A DNA stretch of 7,408 bases from Roseiarcus sp035500275 (GCA_035500275.1 DATJXI010000167.1:1-7408), one strand, 5' to 3'; shown: positions 1 to 5,921, counted from the stretch's first letter. Translations and numbers: made by a program. Notes: generated by a model from the sequence alone, not told the origin.

Positions 1-28
1 CGGCCCGCGATTTTTTCCTGTTCGCCAT
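1..28 (-). CDS. Possible start of a leftward gene (transposase?), only nine codons visible
   Basis: An ATG at 28-26 on the minus strand begins MANRKKSRA and runs off the left edge. A GGGG run lies about nine bases upstream and might serve as a weak ribosome binding site. IstA proteins of IS21 elements often begin with a similar basic MANR-type stretch, which fits the repeats just upstream. Nine codons are too few to identify a family, so this call depends on the neighbouring repeats. Confidence 0.22.
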
Positions 29-233
29 GATGCAATTCCCCACAACGCCCTCATCCTATCAGCGAGCGGAAACTGCGCAATCTCGAAAGGTCACGATTTT
101 CTGGCGTAAAAATCTACGTGCATAATTCTTGAATTTTGCACCATGTAGCCAAAGGCAAGGGTTTGGCAGGTCGTTCAGATCAAGGCCGTTGTTTCGTAGC
201 GGAATTCTGCACCGGAAACGGCGAGGAAAATCA
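1..233 (-). mobile_element. Candidate insertion sequence end (IS21-like), truncated by the window edge
   Basis: This block is less GC-rich than the rest of the window and holds no convincing complete gene. It carries two near-identical direct repeats, GAATTTTGCACC at 131-142 and GAATTCTGCACC at 202-213 (11 of 12 bases). Multiple repeated motifs inside the terminus are typical of IS21-family elements. On the minus strand an ATG at 28-26 opens a frame beginning MANRKKSRA, which would be the start of the element's transposase (IstA-like). If so, the element's tip lies near 231-233, where the minus strand reads TGATTTTCC. The family assignment rests on remembered resemblance, and the opposite end and target duplication cannot be seen. 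It could equally be unrelated intergenic DNA. Confidence 0.35.
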
Positions 234-283
234 ATATCTCTCGCGCGGTGTAACGAATTGACCGCTCGCTTGGCTGGGGAACG

Positions 284-300
284 CCCTCCCTTCCCTTCCC
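284..300 (-). other. G-quadruplex motif with 1-2 nt loops
   Basis: The minus strand reads GGGAAGGGAAGGGAGGG: four G-triplets separated by AA, AA and A. This fits the canonical G-quadruplex pattern, and short loops generally give stable folds. It lies about 215 bases past the stop codon of the leftward antitoxin operon, so it would be in that operon's RNA only if transcription runs on. A function is inference only. Confidence 0.5.
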
Positions 301-363
301 GTTTTCAAAACCGTGCGCTATCATTCCCTGTTTCAGGAACAAGGACATGCGGCCATTGCATCG

Positions 364-382
364 AACGGCGGCTTGAGCCGTT
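364..382. repeat. Inverted repeat, 6-bp stem with 7-nt loop, possible weak terminator
   Basis: AACGGC at 364-369 pairs with GCCGTT at 377-382 around a seven-base loop. On the plus strand the right arm merges into TTTT. On the minus strand, the direction of the toxin-antitoxin operon that ends at 516, the T run is short. It could act as a weak terminator but the stem is short. Confidence 0.22.
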
Positions 383-515
383 TTGCGCTCTTTCGGCCTT
401 CACCGCAGGCGGCGTGGGGACTGCTTTCGCGCGAAGGGAGACGATGAGATTCTTTGCCCGCGGCCTCGTAACCCGTTGACGGGCAATGATCCGGAACCCG
501 AGGGCAGGGCAAAAT

Positions 516-782
516 TCAGCGGCTGGGCTTGTGCGGCTTCGCCCCCGTCACCTGTTCCAGAACCTCGCGGACAAAGCGGGTATAAGGAACGCCCCGCGCC
601 TTGGCCTTGGCCTTCACCGCGTCAAGGAGCGGCACGGGAAGGCGCATGTTCAGCCGCGCCGCCTTCGCCGGAAATTCAAACTTCACCGGCTTGAACTGCG
701 AAAAATCGAGGTCGGACAAATCCTGCTCAAGGAAGGCTTCGGCCTCCTCGTCAGTGGTCATTCTTGGAACCTTGCGCTTCAT
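516..782 (-). CDS. CopG-type ribbon-helix-helix antitoxin (PF12441/BrnA-like), orphan
   Basis: An 88-residue protein that matches the CopG antitoxin pattern of type II toxin-antitoxin systems. It has a basic start (MKRKVPRM), an acidic stretch typical of the family (TTDEEAEAFLEQ, residues 9-20), then a ribbon-helix-helix core at about 43-77 with the strand RLNMRLP and two helices ending in the VPYTRFVREVLEQ region. Such proteins usually bind DNA as dimers and neutralise a BrnT/RelE-like toxin. The start chosen is the ATG at 782, because the family begins with a KRKVP-like motif. It lies one base after the stop of the upstream HTH gene (TGAcATG) with no clear ribosome binding site, so translation is probably coupled. 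An ATG at 764 is an alternative. No BrnT-type toxin lies beside it: the toxin upstream belongs to the HigB family. Confidence 0.82.
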   Translation of the reverse strand: MKRKVPRMTTDEEAEAFLEQDLSDLDFSQFKPVKFEFPAKAARLNMRLPVPLLDAVKAKAKARGVPYTRFVREVLEQVTGAKPHKPSR

Positions 783-783
783 G

Positions 784-1068
784 TCACGCCAATTCGAGTT
801 TGAGCGTCCGCCCGATTGCGGCGGCGGCTCTCTGCACGGTGTCGAGCTGCACCTTGTCGTTGTCGGGGTCCAGAAGGCGCTCAAGCTGAGTCCGGCTGGT
901 GTGCATCCTGCGGGCCATTTCGGCCTTGCTGATGCCCTGCGCCTTCATCGCCTGCTCGATCTGCCACGCGAGAACGCGCTTGATGGCGTGGGTGGTCGCT
1001 TCCTCGTAAATGCCTTGCTCCTTGAGCCAGTCATCAAAGGAAGAGCCGAAGTGCGGATTCGTGGTCAT
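784..1068 (-). CDS. higA: HigA-type XRE family antitoxin
   Basis: A 94-residue protein with a helix-turn-helix of the XRE/HigA class at about residues 36-87. The recognition region is around ISKAEMARRMHTSRTQLERL (46-65), followed by LDTVQRAAAAIGRTLKLEL, the typical end of this antitoxin group. It should bind and neutralise a HigB/RelE-type mRNA interferase and repress the operon. The ATG overlaps the stop codon of the original higB reading frame (ATGA). A strong AAGGAG lies eight bases upstream at 1077-1082, so it can be translated independently although the toxin frame is broken. The frame is intact. The adjacent palindrome at 1428-1443 is its likely operator. Confidence 0.87.
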   Translation of the reverse strand: MTTNPHFGSSFDDWLKEQGIYEEATTHAIKRVLAWQIEQAMKAQGISKAEMARRMHTSRTQLERLLDPDNDKVQLDTVQRAAAAIGRTLKLELA

Positions 1069-1414
1069 TGTTCAATCTCCTTTTGCCGTTTCCGGGCCAG
1101 TTCCAAATCAGGCTGCGGGGTTTTCTGCGTTCGCTTCACGAAACCATGCAGAAGAACCATGCGGCCTTGAGCGGTGCAGAAAATCACGCGCCCATCTTGT
1201 GGCTGGGCAAGTTGCTCCGCACCTCCCACAGCCCGCCGCCAAGGGACCGGCAGAGCGGCATTCCTACTGGCCAGCCGAATTCCACGGTGCGCAAGTCATG
1301 CCCGAGGGTGCGGCGGTCGTCCTCCGGCAACCCGTTAAGCCAGTCCCGGACAGGCTCTGCCCCTCCCGGCGTCCGGTAAAAGATCACCGGCAGTTTCTTC
1401 GGCCCGTCCCCCAT
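1065..1414 (-). pseudogene. higB: HigB/RelE-family toxin (Gp49-like), inactivated by a frameshift
   Basis: The first part, from ATG at 1414, reads MGDGPKKLPVIFYRTPGG and continues through VEFGWPVGMPLCRSLGGGLWEVRSNLP, the hallmark of HigB-type ribosome-dependent mRNA interferases. After HKMG the frame runs into TGA (1186-1184), giving a 76-residue product. The remainder lies in the -1 frame, RVIFCTAQGRMVLLHGFVKR then TQKTPQPDLELARKRQ, and ends in a TGA overlapping the higA ATG. One missing base in the GGGCGCG at 1187-1193 explains this: restoring GGCCGC would give a protein of about 116 residues. The lost part carries the conserved GRMVLLHGF and KRTQKTP segments thought to form the active site. 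No slippery heptamer is present, so programmed frameshifting is unlikely. The 1414 start is supported by AAAGGTG just upstream and by the promoter, which overlaps the longer alternative start at 1468. A sequencing error is the main alternative. Confidence 0.88.
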
Positions 1415-1427
1415 ATAGCACCTTTCA

Positions 1428-1443
1428 AGGTACAATTGTACCT
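1428..1443. promoter_or_regulatory. Perfect 16-bp palindrome, probable antitoxin operator
   Basis: AGGTACAATTGTACCT reads the same on both strands and contains the whole -10 box of the operon promoter. Type II toxin-antitoxin operons are typically autorepressed by the antitoxin, alone or with its toxin, at palindromes over the promoter. HigA is the more obvious ligand, but the CopG-type protein is also a DNA-binding candidate. Confidence 0.68.
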
Positions 1444-1464
1444 CTTGCGGTGCAGTCCGGTCAA
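1435..1464 (-). promoter_or_regulatory. Sigma70-type promoter of the higBA-copG operon
   Basis: On the minus strand TTGACC (1464-1459) is followed by an 18-bp spacer and TACAAT (1440-1435). This is close to the sigma70 consensus TTGACA/TATAAT. Transcription would start about 1428, leaving a leader of about 14 bases that carries AAAGGTG before the ATG at 1414. The position excludes the upstream start at 1468 for the toxin gene. Confidence 0.7.
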
Positions 1465-1539
1465 ACACAATCTACGCAACAAATCGTGTGAAATAGTCTA
1501 ACGCCGTAGCAAGAGGGAAGGCTTTTGCTATACGTCAAG

Positions 1540-1671
1540 TCAGAGCGCCAGTTGCAGGCGGATGGCGCGTTCGATGGCGGCCATGTCCTCGCGGCCTAGG
1601 CGCCCGATTTTCTCCCTCAGGCGAAGCTTGCTGACCGTCGAAAGCTGGTCGGCCAATGAGAAATGCGACTT
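1540..1671 (-). pseudogene. 3' remnant of a MazF/PemK-family toxin gene
   Basis: The minus strand encodes about 43 residues ending at a TGA (1542-1540), with the C-terminal pattern of MazF/PemK endoribonucleases: SLADQLSTVSKLRLREKIGR, then LGREDMAAIERAIRLQLAL. This matches the family's VDQ-x-x-TVSK-x-RL and IGRL-x-x-x-DM-x-x-xERA-x-x-x-xLGL ending. The frame stays open upstream into the end of the ClC gene (about 1717), but those residues (around WTPRRRKK) do not look like a toxin. There is no start codon and no N-terminal half with the catalytic arginine region. A partner MazE-type antitoxin is not seen. The gene was presumably truncated by a rearrangement at about 1670-1717. Confidence 0.68.
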
Positions 1672-1717
1672 TTTGCGCCGCGGCGTCCAGGCGGCGCCAA
1701 ATCCGAGCGCTCTTTCG

Positions 1718-3499
1718 TCAGCCGCCGCCGAGCACGCCGCGCATCGCCCCGTCCGTCTCCTGGGCGTAGCGGCGCGCGGCGTAGGCCTCGCCGAGCGTGC
1801 CGAGCACGTGTCCGGTCTCGCGCGACGTCACCGCGAGCGTATCGGTGCGCGCCGCGCCAAAAAGGTCGAGCGCGCCGCGGATGTCGTCGTCCGGATGGAG
1901 GCTGGTCGCCGGCAGGCGCGCGATCAGGCCGACCGGCCCGCCGTCGTCATCTTCGCCCTTGTCCAATGCGATCGAATGCGCCTCCGGCACATGAACGATG
2001 CCCTGGTAGCGCCCGTCCTCGCCGACGGCGACCACGACATTGGCGCTGCCGAGCGGGTAGACCTCGCAGAAGGCCCGGACGCTATCCTCCGCCGGGAAGA
2101 TCGGCGGCGACGGGACCATCATTTTGGCGACGGTGAGCTCGCGCAGCCATCCCACGTCTTGCCCGCCGCGGATGCTCTCGCCGCGCAGATGCAGCCGCCA
2201 GGTGGTGAACGAGTAGCCGAAGGTCAGGCGAACCGCGAGGGTGGCCGCAATCGAGGCCACCAGCACGCCGCCGGCGATGCTGAGGTTGCCCGTGCTCTCG
2301 AGCACGAGAAACGTCATCGTCAGCGGCCCGCCGACGATCGCGGTCGAGAGCGCGCCCATGCCGACCAGCACGCACGCGATCATTTGCAGCCCGAGCGAGG
2401 GAAACGCGAAGTCGACGCCGATCGAGAAGAGCTTGCCAAGCAGCGAGCCGACGAACAGCGAGGCGAAGAACAACCCGCCGCGAAAGCCGGAGGCGAGCGA
2501 AACGAGGCTCGCGAACAGCTTCAGCAAAATGAGGGTGACGAGCTCCAGCGCCGTCAGCGGCCAGTAGAAGTCGAGCGCCAGCGCGCCGTGTCCGGCGCCC
2601 AAAACCTGCGGCGTGTAGAGCGCCATGACGCCGAGCATCGCTCCTCCGACCACGGGGCGAAAGCGTCGGGAGGGCGCCGCCCTGAGGAGCGCCCGCTCGA
2701 TCAGCGCCGCGGCGCGCATCGCCCCGACTCCGACCGCCGCGGCGACGAGGCCGAGGACGATCAAGGCGACATAGTGCTCGAAGTCGAGCGGCGGCGCCTC
2801 GGGCACGGTGAGCTCGTAGGGCGCGCCGCTGATGGCTTTCGTGGTGAGCGCCGCGGTGAGGGTAGCGGCGAAAACCGGGCCGACGTTGGCCAGGGAGTAG
2901 GCGCCGATGATGAGCTCGAAGGCATAAAACGCGCCGGTCAGCGGCGCGTTGAAGGCGCCGGCGATCGCCCCGCCCGCCCCGCATCCGACCAGCATCCTCA
3001 AGTCCTGCCGGCGCAGGTGCAAATCGACGCCGAACTTTGACGCGAATCCGGCGCCGATCTGGGCGTAGCCCGCCTCGAGACCGACGGAGGCGCCGCAGCC
3101 GTTCGATGCGACCGTCTGCGCTGCGACGAGCAGGCTGTCGCGAAGCGACATTCGCCCGCCCCTGAGCGCGTTCGCCTCCACAGGATCGACCGCCGCCGGC
3201 GACCGTCTTTTCGCGCGCCACGCGTCGACCGTTCCAAGCGCGAGGCCAGCGAGCATCGGCGCCGCGAAAGCCGCAAGCGGCGGAACGCGCTCTGCGGCGC
3301 TGAGACGCACGTCAAACGGGATGCCGTAAATGAGCGTATGCGCCATGTTGGCGAGGAAGGTCATCGCCGCGACGCAGACCCCGGCCATGGCGCCGACCGC
3401 GATTGCGAGCGCCACGAGCCCAAGCTCCTGGCCGCGCAGCCAGACGCGAATCCTGGCTATAGCCACCAGCGCGCGCCGCGGCGGGAACTTTATCGCCAC
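1718..3499 (-). CDS. ClC-family anion channel/transporter with C-terminal CBS domains, divergent motifs
   Basis: About 593 residues from a GTG at 3499. It has a hydrophobic ClC core (about 27-440) and a soluble tail with two CBS-like segments (about 455-510 and 525-575). Recognisable ClC landmarks, with E. coli ClC numbering recalled from memory, are as follows. FNAPLTGAFYAFE (183-195) matches FNAPLAGILFIIE. GLEAG (140-144) stands for GREGP and keeps the gating glutamate (E142). GFRGGLFFASL (338-348) stands for GxPGGIFxPxL and keeps the phenylalanine. Y429 fits the chloride-coordinating tyrosine. Three motif residues differ: the serine of GSGIP is replaced (AAVDP, 102-106), the internal proton glutamate position is L196, and the proline of GxFxP is alanine. 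It should move chloride or another anion across the inner membrane, with the CBS pair as a regulatory sensor. The start is uncertain: the frame is open far upstream through proB and no ATG or clear ribosome binding site is visible, and GTG at 3466 is an alternative. It follows proB by 41 nt, so one operon is likely. Confidence 0.87.
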   Translation of the reverse strand: MAIKFPPRRALVAIARIRVWLRGQELGLVALAIAVGAMAGVCVAAMTFLANMAHTLIYGIPFDVRLSAAERVPPLAAFAAPMLAGLALGTVDAWRAKRRSPAAVDPVEANALRGGRMSLRDSLLVAAQTVASNGCGASVGLEAGYAQIGAGFASKFGVDLHLRRQDLRMLVGCGAGGAIAGAFNAPLTGAFYAFELIIGAYSLANVGPVFAATLTAALTTKAISGAPYELTVPEAPPLDFEHYVALIVLGLVAAAVGVGAMRAAALIERALLRAAPSRRFRPVVGGAMLGVMALYTPQVLGAGHGALALDFYWPLTALELVTLILLKLFASLVSLASGFRGGLFFASLFVGSLLGKLFSIGVDFAFPSLGLQMIACVLVGMGALSTAIVGGPLTMTFLVLESTGNLSIAGGVLVASIAATLAVRLTFGYSFTTWRLHLRGESIRGGQDVGWLRELTVAKMMVPSPPIFPAEDSVRAFCEVYPLGSANVVVAVGEDGRYQGIVHVPEAHSIALDKGEDDDGGPVGLIARLPATSLHPDDDIRGALDLFGAARTDTLAVTSRETGHVLGTLGEAYAARRYAQETDGAMRGVLGGG

Positions 3500-3540
3500 A
3501 GCGGGCGCCAGCGAGCCAGGATCGGGGGCATGAGCCGGAT

Positions 3541-4701
3541 TTATCCGGGGGCGCCCATCGAGGCCAGAGGCGCAAAGCGATCCGCGAGCGCCATATCGTC
3601 GCGATGGATCATTTCCGCGCGGCCCGCCGTCCCGAGGATGTGGGCGATGTCGCGCGAGTTGCGCCCCCGGATGCGCTCGGCGTGCAAGGCGTCGTAGGCG
3701 ATGAGGCCGCGTCCGATCTCGGCGCCGCGCTCGTCGCGTATGGCGACGCAGTCGCCGCGCGAGAAGACGCCCTCGACCCGCTTCACGCCGGCGGGCAGGA
3801 GGCTCTTGCCGGCGGCGAGCGCGGCGGCCGCGCCGTCGTCGACGAACACCGCGCCTTTGAGCTCGAGCGACCCGCCGATCCAGATCTTGCGCGCGGCGAT
3901 GGGATTTGAGGGCGTCAGGAACCAGGTGCAACGGGCTCCATCGGTGATGCGCGCGATCGGGTGCGCGACCCGCCCGTCCCCGATGACCATGTGCGTTCCG
4001 GCGGCGGTGGCGATGCGCGCCGCCTCGATCTTGGTTTGCATTCCTCCCCGCGATAGTTCGGAGGCGGCTCCTCCGGCCATCGCCTCGATCTTCGGGGTGA
4101 TGCGCTCGACCACCGGCAAGAGCTTGGCGTGCGTGTTGCGAGACGGCGGCGCGTCGTAGAGCCCCGCCACGTCGGAGAGAAGAATGAGCAGGTCGGCGCT
4201 CGCCATGGTGGCGACGCGCGCCGCAAGCCGGTCGTTGTCGCCGTAGCGGATTTCGCTGGTTGCGACTGTATCGTTCTCGTTGATGATGGGAATGGCCCTC
4301 ATGGCGAAGAGCCTGTCCAAGGTCGCGCGGGCGTTGAGGTAACGCCGGCGCTCCTCCGTGTCCTGCAAGGTCAGGAGCACTTGCCCCGCGACGATCGCGT
4401 GCTTTTCGAGAGCGTGTGACCATGCGCTCGCCAGCGCGATCTGCCCGATCGCGGCGGACGCCTGGCTGTCTTCGAGCTTGAGCGAGCTCTTGGGCAGGCC
4501 GGCAATCGTCCGGCCGAGGGCGATAGCGCCAGATGAGACCACCAGCACGTCGGCCTTACGCGCATGCAACGTCGCGATGTCCTCGACCAGCGCGTCGAGC
4601 CAGGCCTGTTTGACGGCGCCCCGGGAAGAATCGACCATGAGCGAGGAGCCGACCTTGACGACGATGCGTTTAAATCGGTTGAAGGGGGGAACATTGGCCA
4701 C
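3541..4701 (-). CDS. proB: Glutamate 5-kinase (ProB) with PUA domain
   Basis: A 386-residue cytoplasmic enzyme that phosphorylates L-glutamate with ATP to gamma-glutamyl phosphate, the first committed step of proline synthesis. The amino acid kinase domain spans about 10-265. It shows RIVVKVGSS (12-20), VVSSGAIALGR (54-64), PIINENDTV (138-146), YGDNDRLAA (153-161), LSDVAGLY (175-182) and GGMQTKIEAA (219-228), which bind nucleotide and glutamate. The C-terminal PUA domain covers about 280-360, starting at LKGAVFVDDGA. Length and motif order are those of the full bacterial enzyme. The start is GTG at 4701, since no ATG lies near the conserved N-terminus; its ribosome binding site is weak. In many alphaproteobacteria proB lies between obgE and proA. 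Here neither is adjacent: a ClC gene follows and mbfA diverges upstream. Proline feedback control is expected for the family. Confidence 0.96.
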   Translation of the reverse strand: MANVPPFNRFKRIVVKVGSSLMVDSSRGAVKQAWLDALVEDIATLHARKADVLVVSSGAIALGRTIAGLPKSSLKLEDSQASAAIGQIALASAWSHALEKHAIVAGQVLLTLQDTEERRRYLNARATLDRLFAMRAIPIINENDTVATSEIRYGDNDRLAARVATMASADLLILLSDVAGLYDAPPSRNTHAKLLPVVERITPKIEAMAGGAASELSRGGMQTKIEAARIATAAGTHMVIGDGRVAHPIARITDGARCTWFLTPSNPIAARKIWIGGSLELKGAVFVDDGAAAALAAGKSLLPAGVKRVEGVFSRGDCVAIRDERGAEIGRGLIAYDALHAERIRGRNSRDIAHILGTAGRAEMIHRDDMALADRFAPLASMGAPG

Positions 4702-4748
4702 GGCCAGGAGCCTACGGGTTACGCTCTCGACGCGGTGATGCGCCAGGC

Positions 4749-4760
4749 GAAGCTAGCTTC
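4749..4760. repeat. Perfect 12-bp palindrome in the proB leader
   Basis: GAAGCTAGCTTC is self-complementary over its full length. It sits between the candidate proB promoter and the proB start, where a regulator could bind. No regulator is identified and chance occurrence is possible. Confidence 0.25.
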
Positions 4761-4771
4761 AGCTACTCGGC

Positions 4772-4800
4772 TAAACAGCGGGAAGGGTGATGACTGTCAA
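4772..4800 (-). promoter_or_regulatory. Candidate promoter of proB and the ClC gene
   Basis: On the minus strand a perfect -35 box TTGACA (4800-4795) is followed by a 17-bp spacer and TGTTTA (4777-4772), a weak -10 match. It would give a leader of about 65 bases before the GTG at 4701. The leader contains a perfect 12-bp palindrome, GAAGCTAGCTTC at 4749-4760, whose role is unknown. Confidence 0.4.
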
Positions 4801-4838
4801 GTGTGGCGGCGCGGGGTGATCTCGGCGATCTAGCTTGC

Positions 4839-4876
4839 TTGACCGCCGCGGCGCCGCCCCCCTAGAACGCCCGTTC
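4839..4876 (+). promoter_or_regulatory. Candidate mbfA promoter with partial Irr (ICE) motif
   Basis: TTGACC (4839-4844) followed by an 18-bp spacer and TAGAAC (4863-4868) forms a plausible -35/-10 pair about 100 bases before mbfA. The -10 overlaps an inverted repeat, GAAC-GCCC-GTTC (4865-4876). Its left half CTAGAAC resembles the left half of the iron control element of the regulator Irr (TTTAGAA-N3-TTCTAAA), while the right half is poor. Irr control of mbfA is known in Bradyrhizobium and Agrobacterium, so the placement is sensible, but the match is partial. Confidence 0.32.
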
Positions 4877-4964
4877 GCGCCGCGGGCCAACGAGCTTAAA
4901 AGAGCGGCTCCCGTTTTCTCGCCGCCAGCAACAGGGCATCCTAACACCGGGCAAGGACGTCGGC

Positions 4965-5921
4965 ATGCGCAATTTCGATCAGCTTTCCGAGCGGGAGATG
5001 CTGGCGCTGGCCGTCAGCAACGAGGAGGAGGATGGCCGCATCTACGCCGACATCGCCGATGGCCTCATGGAAAACTACCCGGCCAGCGCGCAGGTGTTTT
5101 CCGAGATGGCGGCCGAGGAGAACGAGCACCGGCGCAAGCTGATCGACCTCTTCGTCTCGAAATTCGGCGAGCACATCCCGCTGGTGCGCCGTCAGGACAT
5201 CCGCGGCTATATCCCGCAGAAGCCGGTCTGGCAGATGCGCCCGCTCGGCATCGACGCGGTCAGGTCGCGCGCCCACGAGATGGAGCGCGCCGCGGCCCGC
5301 TTCTACCGTCAGGCCGCGGCGCGCTCGTCGGACGCCTCGATCCGCAAGCTCTTGGGGGATCTCGCGGAGGCCGAGGAGAAGCACGACCAGATGGCCGTCC
5401 ATCTGGAAAACGAGCTTCTGACCAAGGAGGCCCGCCACAGCGAGGCCGAAAACGAGCGCCGCCGCTTCATCCTGCAGATCATCCAGCCGGGCCTTGTCGG
5501 GCTTATGGACGGGTCGGTCTCGACGCTCGCGCCGGTGTTCGCCGCCGCGTTCGCAACCCATAACACGTGGAACGCTTTTCTGGTGGGCCTTGCCGCCTCG
5601 ATCGGAGCGGGCATTTCGATGGGGTTCGCCGAGGCCCTGGCGGACGACGGCAAGCTCTCGGGGCGCGGCACGCCGGTGCTTCGCGGAATCGTCTGCGGCC
5701 TGATGACGGTCGGGGGCGGCATCGGCCATACGCTGCCTTATCTCATTCCGCACTTCTACACTGCAACTGCGGTTGCAATCTTCGTGGTCGTGATCGAACT
5801 TTTGGCGATCTCCTACATCCAGTATCGGTACATGGACGTGCCGCCGGTGTCGGCGGCGGCGAAGGTGATGTTGGGGGGCGCGCTCGTTCTCGCCGCAGGG
5901 ATTCTTATCGGTCAGTCCTGA
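4965..5921 (+). CDS. mbfA: Membrane-bound ferritin A, rubrerythrin-like domain fused to VIT1/CCC1 iron transporter
   Basis: A 318-residue inner-membrane protein. MbfA proteins export iron and protect against iron overload and peroxide in rhizobia. Residues 5-150 form a ferritin-like four-helix domain with the expected metal ligands: E20 in SNEEEDGRIY, EENEH (51-55, ExxH), E105/E107 in HEMERAA, and EAEEKH (135-140, ExxH). This is the duplicated E...ExxH arrangement of a diiron site. Residues 165-318 form a VIT1/CCC1-type domain: GLVGLMDGSVSTLAPVFAAA (177-196) contains the conserved MDG, followed by further hydrophobic segments (about 203-222, 237-262, 267-287 and 297-316). AAGGA at 4953-4957 with correct spacing supports the ATG at 4965. 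The protein is complete. It diverges from proB and is followed by an exported protein gene 79 bases downstream. Iron-responsive repression by Irr is likely by family precedent. Confidence 0.94.
   Translation: MRNFDQLSEREMLALAVSNEEEDGRIYADIADGLMENYPASAQVFSEMAAEENEHRRKLIDLFVSKFGEHIPLVRRQDIRGYIPQKPVWQMRPLGIDAVRSRAHEMERAAARFYRQAAARSSDASIRKLLGDLAEAEEKHDQMAVHLENELLTKEARHSEAENERRRFILQIIQPGLVGLMDGSVSTLAPVFAAAFATHNTWNAFLVGLAASIGAGISMGFAEALADDGKLSGRGTPVLRGIVCGLMTVGGGIGHTLPYLIPHFYTATAVAIFVVVIELLAISYIQYRYMDVPPVSAAAKVMLGGALVLAAGILIGQS

Larger units (their letters stand above)
234..515. other. Gene-free stretch between the IS-like end and the toxin-antitoxin operon
   Basis: No reading frame on either strand here resembles a protein I recognise. 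The open frames that cross it on the plus strand start with TTG and lack a ribosome binding site. The visible structures are a G-quadruplex-type motif at 284-300 on the minus strand and an inverted repeat at 364-382, both listed separately. It may hold the 3' untranslated end of the leftward antitoxin operon. Confidence 0.5.

Noticed and set aside
129..479. 116-codon open frame on the plus strand starting with TTG
   Set aside because: It has no ribosome binding site and no recognisable residues, and it crosses the IS-like end and G-quadruplex region.
470..495. Short hairpin CCCG-TTGA-CGGG downstream of the CopG gene
   Set aside because: The stem has only four to five pairs and is not followed by a T run in the direction of the operon, so it is not supported as a terminator.
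1187..1193. Programmed -1 frameshift in higB
   Set aside because: The site GGGCGCG lacks a slippery X-XXY-YYZ heptamer and no downstream stimulatory structure is evident, so a deletion or sequence error is more likely.
1562..3040. 492-codon open frame on the plus strand, rich in Arg, Glu, Ala and Asp
   Set aside because: It is antisense to the conserved ClC gene, has the low-complexity composition expected of GC-rich shadow frames and shows no recognisable domain.
3500..4423. N-terminal extension of the ClC frame, open to 4423
   Set aside because: It overlaps proB out of frame, is an Arg-rich shadow and has no ClC homology; the transporter homology begins only after about 3470.
4835..5563. 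242-codon open frame on the plus strand
   Set aside because: It overlaps mbfA in another frame and shows no domain; mbfA has the clear homology and ribosome binding site.
4941..5753. 270-codon open frame on the minus strand
   Set aside because: It is antisense to mbfA with shadow composition and no supported start.
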